NCBI RefSeq assembly: GCF_004331435.1
Contig: NZ_SJKA01000008.1
Coordinates: 1 to 64,000 of the forward strand
Direction of reading: 5' to 3'
Origin: Kribbella sindirgiensis
GTDB lineage: Bacteria > Actinomycetota > Actinomycetes > Propionibacteriales > Kribbellaceae
DNA: 64,000 nt
The notes under the pieces are model-generated. The model made no database searches and had not been told where the DNA came from. It saw only the letters and a list, made by a program, of their open reading frames with translations. Shown here piece by piece: positions 23,915-32,676 of this stretch; the stretch's first letter is position 1, and the number at the start of each line of letters is the position of its first letter. A program made the translations under genes and the position numbers.

Positions 23915-24874
23915 GTGGCTCGCATGGCTCGTGTCCGGTCCACGGACGACGGTATCGACGGCAAGGACAGCGTCGGTCTCTACCTCGAGGAGATCGCTCG
24001 CACTCCTTTGCTGACAGCTGAGGAAGAAGTCGAGCTCGCTGAAACGGTCGAGGCAGGACTCCTCGCGGAGCAACTGCTGGCCGAAGGGCGGGTTGGACGT
24101 AAGAAGGGCGGAGCGCCCAAATATGCCACGGAGGAGGAGCTGGAGTGGCTGGCCGAAGAAGGCCGGCGCGCGCAGCAGCGGTTCGTGACCGCCAACCTCC
24201 GGCTCGTGGTGTCGATCGCCCGCCGCTACGGGCGGTCCCAGATGCCGCTGCTGGACCTGGTCCAGGAGGGCAACACCGGACTCATCCGCGCGGTGGAGAA
24301 GTTCGACTACCGGAAGGGTTTCAAGTTCTCGACGTACGCGACCTGGTGGGTCCGGCAGGCCATCACCCGCGGTATCGCGCAGCAGGCCCGTGTGGTCCGG
24401 CTGCCGGTGCACGTGGTGGAGCAGCTGAACCAGATCGGGTCGGCACGGCGCACGCTGGAGCGCAAGCTCGGGCGGGAGCCGGAGCTCGAAGAGATCGCGC
24501 TGGAGCTGGGGCTGGACGAGGAGCGGGTCACCGAACTGATCCGTATCGGCCGGGACCACATCAGCCTGAACAGCCCGGTCGACGACGAGGGTGAGACCTC
24601 GCTGGGTGACCTGATCGCGGCCGAGACCGCGCCGGGTCCGGACCAGCTGGTCGCCGATGCGTCGGACCGCTCGGGCCTGTTCAGTCTGGTCGACCAGCTC
24701 GACCCGCGGTCCGCGGACGTGATCCGGCGCCGCTACGGTCTGCACGACGGCCGCCAGGCCAAGCTGGCCGACATCGGCGCGGTGCACGGCATCTCCGCCG
24801 AGCGGGTCCGCCAGATCGAGCGCGAGGCGCTGGGCCGCCTCCGTCTGATGGCAGACCCGACGCTGGCCGCGTAA
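23915..24874 (+). CDS. sigB: Group 2 sigma factor, SigB/HrdD-like
   Basis: The 319-residue protein has sigma-70 regions 1.2 (DSVGLYLEEIARTPLLTAEEE), 2 (ANLRLVVSIARRYGRSQMPL, YATWWVRQAITRGIAQQA), 3 (PVHVVEQLNQIGSARRTL) and 4.2 (SAERVRQIEREALGRLRLM). It lacks the long N-terminal extension of the primary factor, which marks it as a non-essential group 2 factor. The GTG at 23915 has CGAAGGGAG before it; a longer frame from 23753 runs through the promoter and is rejected. It probably directs stress or stationary-phase genes at primary-type promoters. Confidence 0.93.
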   Translation: MARMARVRSTDDGIDGKDSVGLYLEEIARTPLLTAEEEVELAETVEAGLLAEQLLAEGRVGRKKGGAPKYATEEELEWLAEEGRRAQQRFVTANLRLVVSIARRYGRSQMPLLDLVQEGNTGLIRAVEKFDYRKGFKFSTYATWWVRQAITRGIAQQARVVRLPVHVVEQLNQIGSARRTLERKLGREPELEEIALELGLDEERVTELIRIGRDHISLNSPVDDEGETSLGDLIAAETAPGPDQLVADASDRSGLFSLVDQLDPRSADVIRRRYGLHDGRQAKLADIGAVHGISAERVRQIEREALGRLRLMADPTLAA

Positions 24875-24894
24875 CACCCACCCCGAAACCCCTC

Positions 24895-24933
24895 AGGACC
24901 CCCGAGCCACGATCTGGCTCGGGGGTCCTTTCG
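24895..24933. terminator. Intrinsic terminator, bidirectional
   Basis: AGGACCCCCGAGCC (24895-24908) pairs perfectly with GGCTCGGGGGTCCT (24916-24929) across 7 nt and is followed by TTC on the plus strand. It lies between the converging sigma-factor and phosphodiesterase-fold genes. Confidence 0.88.
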
Positions 24934-24937
24934 GTTC

Positions 24938-25852
24938 TCAGCCCAGGTGGATCCACGACTCCACTGGAAGGTGGTCGCTCGGGAACTGCCCGTTCTTGCT
25001 GAACGTATTGATACTCGCCTTCGAGACGCGCAGACCGGGCGTCGTGAGGATCCAGTCGATCCGGTCCCCGTTCGGCGTCAGCGGCTTGTACCCGTGGAAC
25101 GTCGCGTACAGCGCGCTGCGACGCTCGGCCGTCACCCAGCTGTCCGCGAACTTCCCGCTGGTGACGAGCTTGTCGTACACGGTCAGCCCCGGCTTCGCGG
25201 CCTCGTTGTAGTCCGCGGTCATGATGATCGGCAGCGCCGCGTCGAACCCGGCGATCCGCTGCAGGATCAGGTCGGCGGACTTGGAGCGTGTGGTCGCGTC
25301 GTACGCCTCCAGATGCGTGTTGACGGCGTAGAACTCCTTGGACGTCGCTTTGTCCTTGAAGCGCACCCAGGTGACCATCCGCGGGCAGCAGCCGGCCCAG
25401 GTCTTCGAGCCGATCACGTCCGGGGTGTCCGACAGCCAGAAGTGGTCGTACTCGAGCGGCTGCAGCCGGCGCTGGTCGAAGAAGATCATCATGAACTCGC
25501 CCTTGCTGCCGCCCTCCCGCCCCAGCCCGATCGAGTCGTACGCCGGGCCGAGGTCGGAGGCGATGTCCTGGAGCTGGGAGTACAGGCCTTCCTGGGTGCC
25601 GATGAGCTGCGGGCGGGCCTGCCGTAGCTGCTCCCGCATCACCGGACGGCGGTCCGCCCAGGTGTTCGGCGGGGTGTCGCTGGCGTACCGCAGGTTGTAC
25701 GACATCACGTGCAGCGGACCTGCCGAGGCAGTGGCGGTGGGCTCGGCGGTGATCGTCGGGGCGGCTTGGGACACACCGCTGGTGAGAGTCACGCCGGCGA
25801 CGGCCACCGCGACGAGCGCGGCCAGCCGCCGGCGCCCGATGATGGTGAACAT
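24938..25852 (-). CDS. Secreted endonuclease/exonuclease/phosphatase-fold protein
   Basis: The 304-residue product begins with a signal peptide (basic RRR, hydrophobic LAALVAVAVAGVTL, then SGVSQAAPT with a likely cut after AQA-type residues near 30). The mature part has the EEP fold: VMSYNLRYAS (about 49-58), GTQEGL (Glu, about 85), VNTHLEAYD (about 183), MTADYNEA (about 215), GDRIDWIL (about 266) and PSDHLPVES (catalytic His, about 291). Such exported proteins cleave phosphodiesters in nucleic acids, lipids or inositides. The ATG at 25852 has GGAGGTTTTTGAC before it. Confidence 0.87.
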   Translation of the reverse strand: MFTIIGRRRLAALVAVAVAGVTLTSGVSQAAPTITAEPTATASAGPLHVMSYNLRYASDTPPNTWADRRPVMREQLRQARPQLIGTQEGLYSQLQDIASDLGPAYDSIGLGREGGSKGEFMMIFFDQRRLQPLEYDHFWLSDTPDVIGSKTWAGCCPRMVTWVRFKDKATSKEFYAVNTHLEAYDATTRSKSADLILQRIAGFDAALPIIMTADYNEAAKPGLTVYDKLVTSGKFADSWVTAERRSALYATFHGYKPLTPNGDRIDWILTTPGLRVSKASINTFSKNGQFPSDHLPVESWIHLG

Positions 25853-25944
25853 GTCAAAAACCTCCAAGGGCGGTTTGCAAGGAGGTTGGACGTTAACCAG
25901 GTCGGGTAACCAGTCGCTAGCCGTAGCGCGTCGCGGACATGACG

Positions 25945-26661
25945 TCAGGCAGCTGCTTCGTTCCAGGAGTCGATCAGCGGGACCAGCTCGGACAGGCGCT
26001 GGACGGTGGCGTCCGGCGTACCTTCCGTGTGGCCGATCTGCTCGGCCGGGATCGCGCTGTGCGGCAGGTGCGCGGCGCGCATGCCGACGTTCTGCGCGCC
26101 CCAGACGTCGTCGAACAGCCGGTCGCCGACGAACAGGCACCGGGACGGCTCGGCCACCCCGACCGCCTGCATCGCGGCCAGGAACGCCTCCGGGTGCGGC
26201 TTGGTGTGCGCGATCTCGCTGGTGTAGACGGCTCCGTCGAGCAGGTCGAGTACGCCGTCGCGCGCGAAGACCTCCTCGTGGCGCCGGCGCGGCCAGATCG
26301 TGTTCGACAGGACGCCGACCTTGAGATCGCGGTCGCGCAGCGCCTGCAGGGTGTCGACCGCGTCCGGCTCCAGCACGGTGTGCGGATCCCACTGCCGCTC
26401 GTACTCCGCCAGGGCCGCGGGTGTCATCACCACTTCGGCGAGCAGGCACACCTCCTCGAGCGTGCTGCTGCGGTGCTCGTCGCGGGAGCGCCGCCACACG
26501 GAGCCCTCGGCCGCGACCAGGCGGGCCGCCAGCTCCTCGGCGTTGTCCTCGTCGATCAGCGCGGACACGGCCAGCCACGTCTCGTGCAGCGAAATGTCGT
26601 GCCAGGTTGCCAGGGTGCCGCCCCAGTCGAACAGGACGGCTTCGATCTTCGCGTTCGTCAC
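25945..26661 (-). CDS. HAD-superfamily hydrolase
   Basis: The 238-residue protein has the HAD motifs: FDWGGTL (motif I, about 10-16), VLSNT (II, about 117), HTKPHPEAFL (III Lys, about 151) and FVGDRLFDDVWGA (IV, about 174-186). The second motif I Asp is replaced by Gly (DxGGT), as in some dehalogenase and phosphatase subgroups. A helical cap lies at about 20-95. It is probably a phosphatase acting on a small metabolite. The GTG at 26661 begins the conserved part; a GTG at 26709 would add 16 residues. Confidence 0.85.
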   Translation of the reverse strand: MTNAKIEAVLFDWGGTLATWHDISLHETWLAVSALIDEDNAEELAARLVAAEGSVWRRSRDEHRSSTLEEVCLLAEVVMTPAALAEYERQWDPHTVLEPDAVDTLQALRDRDLKVGVLSNTIWPRRRHEEVFARDGVLDLLDGAVYTSEIAHTKPHPEAFLAAMQAVGVAEPSRCLFVGDRLFDDVWGAQNVGMRAAHLPHSAIPAEQIGHTEGTPDATVQRLSELVPLIDSWNEAAA

Positions 26662-26743
26662 CCGGCAAAGCCTGCCAGAGCCGACCGACAGTTCTCGCCT
26701 GCTTTTCACCCCAGCCGAGGTCAGCCCCGGTGTCCGCCCGGTG

Positions 26744-27902
26744 TCAGCTCAGCCGGCGGATCTCCTTCCGGCGCGCCAGCCAGGCGACGGCGACCAGGTA
26801 GAACGCAAGGCACGGGATGTCCGCGACGAACAGCGTCCACGGAGCGCTCCCCTGCACGTTCCACTGATCCAGCCGGCCAGTTGCCGCCGGCAACAAGAAG
26901 GCGATCAGGTTGTTCATCACGTGCAGCGCGATCGCGGCTTCCAGTCCCCCGGTCCGGACCGTCAGCCAGCCGACCACCAGCGCGAACAGGAAGATGTCGG
27001 CCATCGCCCAGCCGGTGTACCCGTGGGCGGACACGAACGCGGCGCCGCCGACGACGAGCCCGGGCCACGGCGACCGGAACAGGGTCCGCAACCAGCGCGC
27101 TTTTCCGTTCGGGTCGTCCGGCCCGTAGGCGCCGACCGCCTGGATCAGCCAGCCGCGGAACACGAACTCCTCGGCCGCCGACTGGAACGGCACCAGCAAC
27201 AGGATCACCAGCGCCGGTACGACGAACGCGCCGAAGCCGACCCAGTCGCCGCCGGACGTGCCGATCGACTCGTCGGCCGGAGACACCGCGTCGACCAGCA
27301 CCCCGGCCAGGAACGAGAGCGCGATGTAGCCGATCGCCGGCAGGGAGCACCACAGCAGCCAGCGCCAGCGGATCCGGTTCAGGACCGACGCGACGCTCCA
27401 GAACGGGCGGCGCTGCACCAGCCACGCGACCAGGCCGACGGACCGGGATCAGAACGCCGAGCAGCACCAGCGTCGAGGCGAGGTTCTCGGTGTCGCTCGG
27501 GAAGAGGTCTGTGCCGCTCGGCGTCGGGAACGGTCCGGCGAGGACCCGGTGCGCGATCATCCACACGACCACGACGAGCGAGGTCAGGACGAAACCGAAG
27601 AGCACGAGCAGGATGGTTCCCACCACGGGTCGCCACCAGGCGTGCTTCGCAGTACGGGCCAGCCGGTGGTACGGCGTACCGGGCGGAGCCGGGATCACAC
27701 GCGGCTCGCGCGGCGCGTACGGCGACGGGAAGGCGCCGTACGGCTGCTGATACGGCGGCGGATACTGGGGCGGATACTGGGGCGGGTACTGCTGTGGATG
27801 CTGTTGGGGGTAAGGGCTGCCGTGGGGCGGCGGTAGGGGTGGCTGCCCCGGCTGGGAGTATGGGCCCGGGCGCGGAGGCGGTCCGGGCTGCTGCGGGTCC
27901 AT
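26744..27902 (-). pseudogene. CPBP-family intramembrane metalloprotease, interrupted by a frameshift
   Basis: Two overlapping frames on one strand together make one protein. The first (from ATG 27902) encodes a Pro/Gln/Tyr-rich head with repeated QYPP units, then helices up to LVLLGVLIPV. Near 27437-27440 one extra base separates it from the second, which continues GLVAWLVQRRPFW and carries the protease motifs AAEEFVFRGW (EExxxR), SAHGYTGW and LHVMNN. Either half alone lacks an essential part. With one base removed the product would be about 385 residues with roughly eight helices. This is a real lesion or a sequencing error. Read unbroken, the first frame would run to 26721. Confidence 0.75.
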
Positions 27903-27948
27903 GACTGGACTCTAGAAGACCGGACCAACTGGACGGAGGGAGAACACG

Positions 27949-28917
27949 GTGGTTACTGAACCGACGCTCGGGGCGGACCGGCAGACGGACGCGTTGCCGC
28001 AGTCCGTGCTGATGCCGTTGAGCGGTTCCGCGATCTTCCTGGTGGTCCAGGTCGAGCCAGGTGGCGAGGACCGGACCAGGGACCTGCTGGAGCGGCTGAG
28101 CGGTCTGGTGCGTTCGGTCGGTTTCCGCGTGCCGGCCGGCAACCTCTCGTGTGTCACCAGCATCGGCTCGGACGTCTGGGACCGTTTGTTCAGCGGTCCG
28201 CGCCCGGCCGAGCTGCACCCGTTCGTCGAGCTCAAGGGCGCCACCCACCACGCACCGGCGACGGCGGGCGATCTGCTGTTCCATATCCGGGCGGCGCACC
28301 AGGACCAGTGTTTCGAGCTCGCCGGCCAGATCATGAACGTCCTCGACGGCGCCGCGACGGTCGTCGACGAGGTGCACGGCTTCAAGTACTTCGAGATGCG
28401 CGACCTGCTCGGCTTCGTCGACGGCACCGAGAACCCGAGCGGCCAGGAGGCCCACGCGGCCGTCCTGATCGGCGACGAGGACCCGGACTTCCGCGGCGGC
28501 AGCTACGTGATCGTGCAGAAGTACCTGCACGACCTGAAGGCCTGGAACACGCTGACCGTCGAGCAGCAGGAGCTCGCGGTCGGCCGGACCAAGCTTGACG
28601 ACATCGAGCTGGACGACGACAGGAAGCCCGGCAACGCGCACATCGTGCTGAACGTGGTCGAGGACGAGGACGGCAACGAGCTGCAGATCCTGCGCGACAA
28701 CATGCCGTTCGGCACCATCGGCACGCAGGAGTTCGGCACCTACTTCATCGGGTACGCGAAGACGCCGGCGGTGACCGAGCTGATGCTCCGGCGGATGTTC
28801 ATCGGCGTACCCGAGGGCAACCACGACCGCCTGCTCGACTTCTCCACCGCGGTCACCGGCGGCCTGTTCTTCACACCGCCCGCGGCGTTCCTGGACGACC
28901 TGCCCCCGGCGCCCTGA
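27949..28917 (+). CDS. Dye-decolorizing peroxidase (DyP family)
   Basis: The 322-residue heme peroxidase has the family signature LLGFVDGTENPSG (catalytic Asp in GFVDGTEN, about 150-163), FRGGSYVIVQKY (about 183-194), NAHIVLN (probable proximal His, about 228) and RDNMPFGTIG (distal Arg, about 247). It oxidises dyes and aromatic compounds with peroxide. Length fits the short, cytoplasmic B-type. There is no Tat signal, and the C-terminus ends AFLDDLPPAP without the glycine-rich tail used for loading into encapsulins; no encapsulin gene is nearby. The GTG follows GGAGGGAGAACACG. Confidence 0.9.
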   Translation: MVTEPTLGADRQTDALPQSVLMPLSGSAIFLVVQVEPGGEDRTRDLLERLSGLVRSVGFRVPAGNLSCVTSIGSDVWDRLFSGPRPAELHPFVELKGATHHAPATAGDLLFHIRAAHQDQCFELAGQIMNVLDGAATVVDEVHGFKYFEMRDLLGFVDGTENPSGQEAHAAVLIGDEDPDFRGGSYVIVQKYLHDLKAWNTLTVEQQELAVGRTKLDDIELDDDRKPGNAHIVLNVVEDEDGNELQILRDNMPFGTIGTQEFGTYFIGYAKTPAVTELMLRRMFIGVPEGNHDRLLDFSTAVTGGLFFTPPAAFLDDLPPAP

Positions 28918-28959
28918 GCGGTTCCTGGAAGTGTCGGTGGGTTGGGTGACACTGGGAGT

Positions 28960-30504
28960 ATGTTGCTCACCGAGGTGGTCGAGACGTCGGCCGCGCTGGC
29001 CGGGACCCGGTCGCGGCTGAAGAAGGCCGAGTTCATCGCCGGGTTGTTGTCCAAGGCCACCGAGCCGGCCGAGATCGAGATCGTCGTGACGTACCTGTCG
29101 GGCGAGCTGCGGCAGCGGCGGACCGGGGTGGGCTGGCGGACGTTGATGGACGCCCCGGATCCGGCCGCCGAGCCGACGGTGACGGTCGAGGAGGTCGACG
29201 CGGCGTTCGCGGAGCTGGCGGAGATGTCGGGCGCCGGTGTGCAGGCTCGCCGGCGGGCAGCGGTGGATGGCTTGTTCGGGCGGGCGACGGCGGACGAGCA
29301 GCGGTTCCTGCGGCTGCTCGTCGGTGGTGAGCTGCGACAGGGGGCGCTCGACGGGGTGATGGCGGACGCGGTCGCGCGGGCGACGGGCATTCCGCTCGAC
29401 AAGATCCGGGCCGCGGCGATGCTGCGCGGGGCAGCTGCGCCGGTCGCGGTCGCCGTACTGACCGAGGGCGAGGCGGGGCTGGCGCAGTTCGGGCTCGAGG
29501 TCGGTCGTGGGGTGCAGCCCATGCTCGCGCAGTCGGCGACGACTGTGGCGGAGGCGTTGGCGAAGACCGGTACGCCGGCCGCGCTCGAGTGGAAGCTGGA
29601 CGGGATCCGGATCCAGGCACACCGGGACGGCGACAAGGTCGTCGTCTACACGCGGACCCTGGACGACATCACCACGCGGGTTCCCGAGGTGGTCAGCGCC
29701 GTACTCGCGCTCGATGCACAGCAGGTCGTGCTCGACGGAGAGCTCATCGCGTTGCGGACCGACGGGCGGCCGGAGCCGTTCCAGGTGACCGGGTCGCGGA
29801 CGGCGACGCGGGCCGCGACGGGGCCGGAGTCGGTCCCGCTGACGCCGTACTTCTTCGACATCCTGCATCAGGACGGTGAGGATCTGCTCGGGCTCGACGG
29901 AGCAGCGCGGCAGGAATGGCTGGCGAAGCTCGTGCCCGAGGAGCGGCGGATCCCGCGTCTCGTGACCGATGACGCGGACGCCGGTCAGGCGTTCTTTGCG
30001 GAGGCGGTGCGGCGCGGGCATGAGGGTGTGGTGGTGAAGTCGTTGACCGTTCCGTACGAGGCCGGGCGGCGTGGTTCGGGATGGGTCAAGGTCAAGCAGA
30101 CGCACACGCTCGACCTGCTCGTGCTGGCGGCCGAGTGGGGTCACGGGCGGCGGACGGGCTGGCTGTCGAACCTGCATCTCGGCGCGCGGGACGAGGAGAC
30201 CGGCGAGTTCGTGATGCTCGGGAAGACGTTCAAGGGGCTGACGGACGAGCTGCTGCGGTGGCAGACGGAGCGGTTCCAGGAGCTCGCCGTACGGCGGGAC
30301 GACTGGGCGGTCTACCTCCGACCGGAGGTGGTGGTCGAGATCGCGTTCGACGGCGTGCAGACCTCGCCGCGGTATCCGGCCGGGATGGCGCTGCGGTTCG
30401 CCCGGGTGCTCCGTTATCGCGAGGACAAGCGGCCCGCCGACGTTGATACCGTGCGGACGGTGCGCGAGATCCACGCCGGTTCCGATGAGGTGAAAGATGA
30501 CTGA
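28960..30504 (+). CDS. ligB: ATP-dependent DNA ligase, LigB type
   Basis: The 514-residue ligase has an N-terminal helical DNA-binding domain (about 1-180), adenylation motif I EWKLDGIRIQAHR with the AMP-accepting Lys near residue 211, LDGELIAL (motif III/IIIa area, about 254), EGVVVKSL (motif IV, about 357) and WVKVK (motif V, about 377), then an OB domain. It seals nicks and is an accessory to the NAD-dependent LigA. The ATG at 28960 matches the family N-terminus; a TTG six codons upstream is possible. It overlaps the next methyltransferase by 8 bases. Confidence 0.92.
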   Translation: MLLTEVVETSAALAGTRSRLKKAEFIAGLLSKATEPAEIEIVVTYLSGELRQRRTGVGWRTLMDAPDPAAEPTVTVEEVDAAFAELAEMSGAGVQARRRAAVDGLFGRATADEQRFLRLLVGGELRQGALDGVMADAVARATGIPLDKIRAAAMLRGAAAPVAVAVLTEGEAGLAQFGLEVGRGVQPMLAQSATTVAEALAKTGTPAALEWKLDGIRIQAHRDGDKVVVYTRTLDDITTRVPEVVSAVLALDAQQVVLDGELIALRTDGRPEPFQVTGSRTATRAATGPESVPLTPYFFDILHQDGEDLLGLDGAARQEWLAKLVPEERRIPRLVTDDADAGQAFFAEAVRRGHEGVVVKSLTVPYEAGRRGSGWVKVKQTHTLDLLVLAAEWGHGRRTGWLSNLHLGARDEETGEFVMLGKTFKGLTDELLRWQTERFQELAVRRDDWAVYLRPEVVVEIAFDGVQTSPRYPAGMALRFARVLRYREDKRPADVDTVRTVREIHAGSDEVKDD

Positions 30505-31171
30505 GGATCCAGATGTCGTGTCGCGGCGGATCGCGCGCGAATCGCTCGACCGGGACGACCCCACCGGCTGGTTCGAGAACCTGTACGCCGCGGCCGCGGA
30601 AGGCGCCGCCGTCGTCCCATGGGATCGCGGTACGGCGCACCAGTTGCTGCTCGAATGGGTCGAGGAATCGTCGCCGGACGGCGCGGACAAGACGGCACTG
30701 ATCGTCGGCGCGGGGACCGGCTGGGACGCCGAACTGATCGCCGACCGCGGGTACGACACGACCGCGTTCGACATCTCCCCCACCGCGATCGACACCGCGC
30801 ACCACAATCACCCGGACTCGAAGGCGCACTACCGGGTCGCCGATCTGCTCGCGCCGCCGGCCGAGTGGCAGCACGCGTTCGACCTCGTCGTGGAGATCTT
30901 CACCGTGCAGGCGCTCCCGATCGCGCTCCAGCCTGACGCCGTCAAGCACGTCACCGAGTTCGTGGCCCCCGGTGGCACGCTGCTGGTCATCGCTGCCGCT
31001 CGACCCGACGACCAGCCTGACGCCGACATCCAGGGCCCGCCCTGGCCGCTCACCCGCGCAACCATCCAGTCATTCGCGACCGCGGACGTCCGGCTCATCC
31101 AACTCACCCAGTCCCCCAGCCCTGCCGACGCAACCGTCCTACGCTGGCGCGCCGAGTACCTGCGCGACTGA
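30497..31171 (+). CDS. Class I SAM-dependent methyltransferase
   Basis: The 224-residue product shows the Rossmann SAM fold: motif I ALIVGAGTGWDAELIA (about 67-82), an acidic end of strand 2 (TTAFDISPTAI, about 88-98), the motif II region DLVVEIFTVQAL (about 124-135) and VAPGGTLLVIAA (about 152-163). The overall order resembles thiopurine/TehB-type methyltransferases. The substrate is unknown. Its ATG lies inside the end of ligB, 8 bases before that stop, and the next gene starts six bases after its own, so it is in the ligB operon. Confidence 0.85.
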   Translation: MTEDPDVVSRRIARESLDRDDPTGWFENLYAAAAEGAAVVPWDRGTAHQLLLEWVEESSPDGADKTALIVGAGTGWDAELIADRGYDTTAFDISPTAIDTAHHNHPDSKAHYRVADLLAPPAEWQHAFDLVVEIFTVQALPIALQPDAVKHVTEFVAPGGTLLVIAAARPDDQPDADIQGPPWPLTRATIQSFATADVRLIQLTQSPSPADATVLRWRAEYLRD

Positions 31172-31177
31172 CAGCTC

Positions 31178-31762
31178 ATGGCCGACCTGCCGCCGCTGGT
31201 GCAGCGAGCTCAGGACGCGGCTCTTGAAGTTGGGATGCCGCTGCGGCGCGAAGGAACCGGACCGTCCTGCTGCCTGCCCGACGTCGGCCGCTTCCTGGCC
31301 GTACTGGCGGCCGGATGCGCCGACGGTCTGATCGGTGAGGCCGGGACCGGTGTCGGCTACGGGTCGGCGTGGATGGCGTCGGCGATGCCGACCTCATGCC
31401 GCCTGGTGACAGTAGAGCTGGACGAGAGACGGGCGGCTGCGGCTCGGCGGGTGTTCGCGGACGAGCCGCGGGTCGACGTGGTGCACGGGGATTCGTCCGC
31501 CGAGTTGGCGCGGCGGGCGCCGTTCGATCTGCTCTTCGCGGACGGTGGGAGCCGGCCCGCCACGATCGTCGACCTGCTGCGGATCGGCGGGCGGCTCGTG
31601 TGCGATGACGTGACGCCGGTCGACGTGCTGCCGGCGGATTCGCCGTACCGGGATCACGATCCGAAGCGGGAGTTCTTCTTCGGTGATCCGCGGCTCGTGG
31701 CTGCTGAGGTGGTGCTTCCGGATCTGCGGAACTCGGTACTGGTGGGGACTCGGGTGGGCTGA
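31178..31762 (+). CDS. O-methyltransferase-like SAM-dependent enzyme
   Basis: The 194-residue protein has a family-3 O-methyltransferase layout: GLIGEAGTGVGYGSAWMASA (motif I, about 50-69), RLVTVELDERRAAAAR (about 75-90), FDLLFADGGSRPAT (about 116-129) and RIGGRLVCDDVTP (about 136-148). It is shorter than caffeoyl-CoA or catechol enzymes and the metal ligands are only partly evident (FADGG, CDD). It is the third gene of the ligB operon. The product is unknown. Confidence 0.78.
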   Translation: MADLPPLVQRAQDAALEVGMPLRREGTGPSCCLPDVGRFLAVLAAGCADGLIGEAGTGVGYGSAWMASAMPTSCRLVTVELDERRAAAARRVFADEPRVDVVHGDSSAELARRAPFDLLFADGGSRPATIVDLLRIGGRLVCDDVTPVDVLPADSPYRDHDPKREFFFGDPRLVAAEVVLPDLRNSVLVGTRVG

Positions 31763-31772
31763 GATCGCATGG

Positions 31773-31784
31773 GAACACTTGTTC
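31773..31784. promoter_or_regulatory. GAAC-N4-GTTC palindrome in front of the XRE gene (LexA-box-like)
   Basis: GAACACTTGTTC is a perfect 12-bp palindrome followed by GA, giving GAAC-N4-GTTCGA. This is close to the actinobacterial SOS box TCGAAC-N4-GTTCGA but lacks its left TC. It lies about 10 bp upstream of the -10. It may bind LexA or be the autoregulatory site of the XRE protein. Confidence 0.5.
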
Positions 31785-31794
31785 GAAAATGATG

Positions 31795-31800
31795 TAGACT
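31795..31800 (+). promoter_or_regulatory. -10 box of a leaderless promoter (XRE gene)
   Basis: TAGACT ends six bases before the ATG at 31807, with no Shine-Dalgarno between. Confidence 0.55.
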
Positions 31801-31806
31801 CGGGGT

Positions 31807-32676
31807 ATGGCGGGGCGAAGTGTGGTGGGGCCGACGGCGTTGCGGATGATGCTCGGGAGTCATCTGCGGGAGCTGCGCGAGCGCGCCGGCGTCACGCGTA
31901 CCGATGCCGGCTGGGCGATCCGGGCCTCGGAGTCGAAGATCAGCCGGCTTGAGCTCGGCCGGGTCGGGTTCAAGGAGCGCGACGTCTCCGACCTCCTCAC
32001 GTTGTACGGCGTGCAGGACGCCCGCGAGCGCGATCGGCTGCTGCAGCTGGCCCGCGAGGCCAACGACCCGGGCTGGTGGCATCGGTACGGCGATGTCACG
32101 CCCGAGTGGTTCGACTCGTATCTCGGGCTCGAGGCGACCGCTGAGCTGATCCGGACGTACGAGATCCAGTTCGTCCCCGGCCTCCTGCAGACCGCGGACT
32201 ACGCGCGCGCCGTCGCGCAACTCACCCCCGGCGGGGCGCGGACCGACGGTGAGATCGAGCGGGTGGTCGCGCTGCGCACCCGCCGGCAACGGGTGCTCGA
32301 CCGCGAGCCGCCGCTCAAACTCTGGGCCGTCATCGAGGAGTCCGTACTGCACCGGCCGATCGGCGGCACCGACGTACTGCGCAACCAGCTCGACGCGCTC
32401 CGCGAAGCCGTCACCCGCCCCAACGTGACCGTGCAGATCATCCCGCTCGACAGCGCCGGCCACACCGCCACCGGGGGCGCCTTCAGCCTGCTCCGCTTCC
32501 CGCAGCGCGACCTACCCGACATCGTCTACCTGGAACATCTGACCAGCGCCCTCTACCTGGACAAGCGCGACGACGTAGAGGCCTACACCCAGGCGTTGGA
32601 CCTCCTCGCCTCCACCAGCCCCTCCCCCCAACAAACCGAACAACAACTCACCCGCCTGCTCGCCCGCCTGCCCTAG
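31807..32676 (+). CDS. XRE-family regulator with DUF5753 (Scr1-type) domain
   Basis: The 289-residue protein has an N-terminal XRE helix-turn-helix (LGSHLRELRERAGVTRTDAGWAIRASESKISRLELGR, about 16-52) and the long C-terminal domain found in actinobacterial Scr1/WhiJ-type proteins (YLGLEATAELIRTYEIQFVPGLLQTADYARAV, about 104-135). These regulators usually stand next to a small DUF397 protein, which forms a partner or toxin-antitoxin-like pair. I see no DUF397 frame on either side, so this one is solitary. The start is leaderless. It may control development or antibiotic genes elsewhere. Confidence 0.87.
   Translation: MAGRSVVGPTALRMMLGSHLRELRERAGVTRTDAGWAIRASESKISRLELGRVGFKERDVSDLLTLYGVQDARERDRLLQLAREANDPGWWHRYGDVTPEWFDSYLGLEATAELIRTYEIQFVPGLLQTADYARAVAQLTPGGARTDGEIERVVALRTRRQRVLDREPPLKLWAVIEESVLHRPIGGTDVLRNQLDALREAVTRPNVTVQIIPLDSAGHTATGGAFSLLRFPQRDLPDIVYLEHLTSALYLDKRDDVEAYTQALDLLASTSPSPQQTEQQLTRLLARLP

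Noticed and set aside
27949..28917. DyP peroxidase as encapsulin cargo
   Set aside because: The C-terminus lacks a Gly/Leu-rich targeting tail and no encapsulin gene is adjacent.
27379..30807. A 1142-codon open frame on the minus strand opposite the DyP and ligB genes
   Set aside because: It runs antisense across complete catalytic genes and into the CPBP frame; no motif is present.
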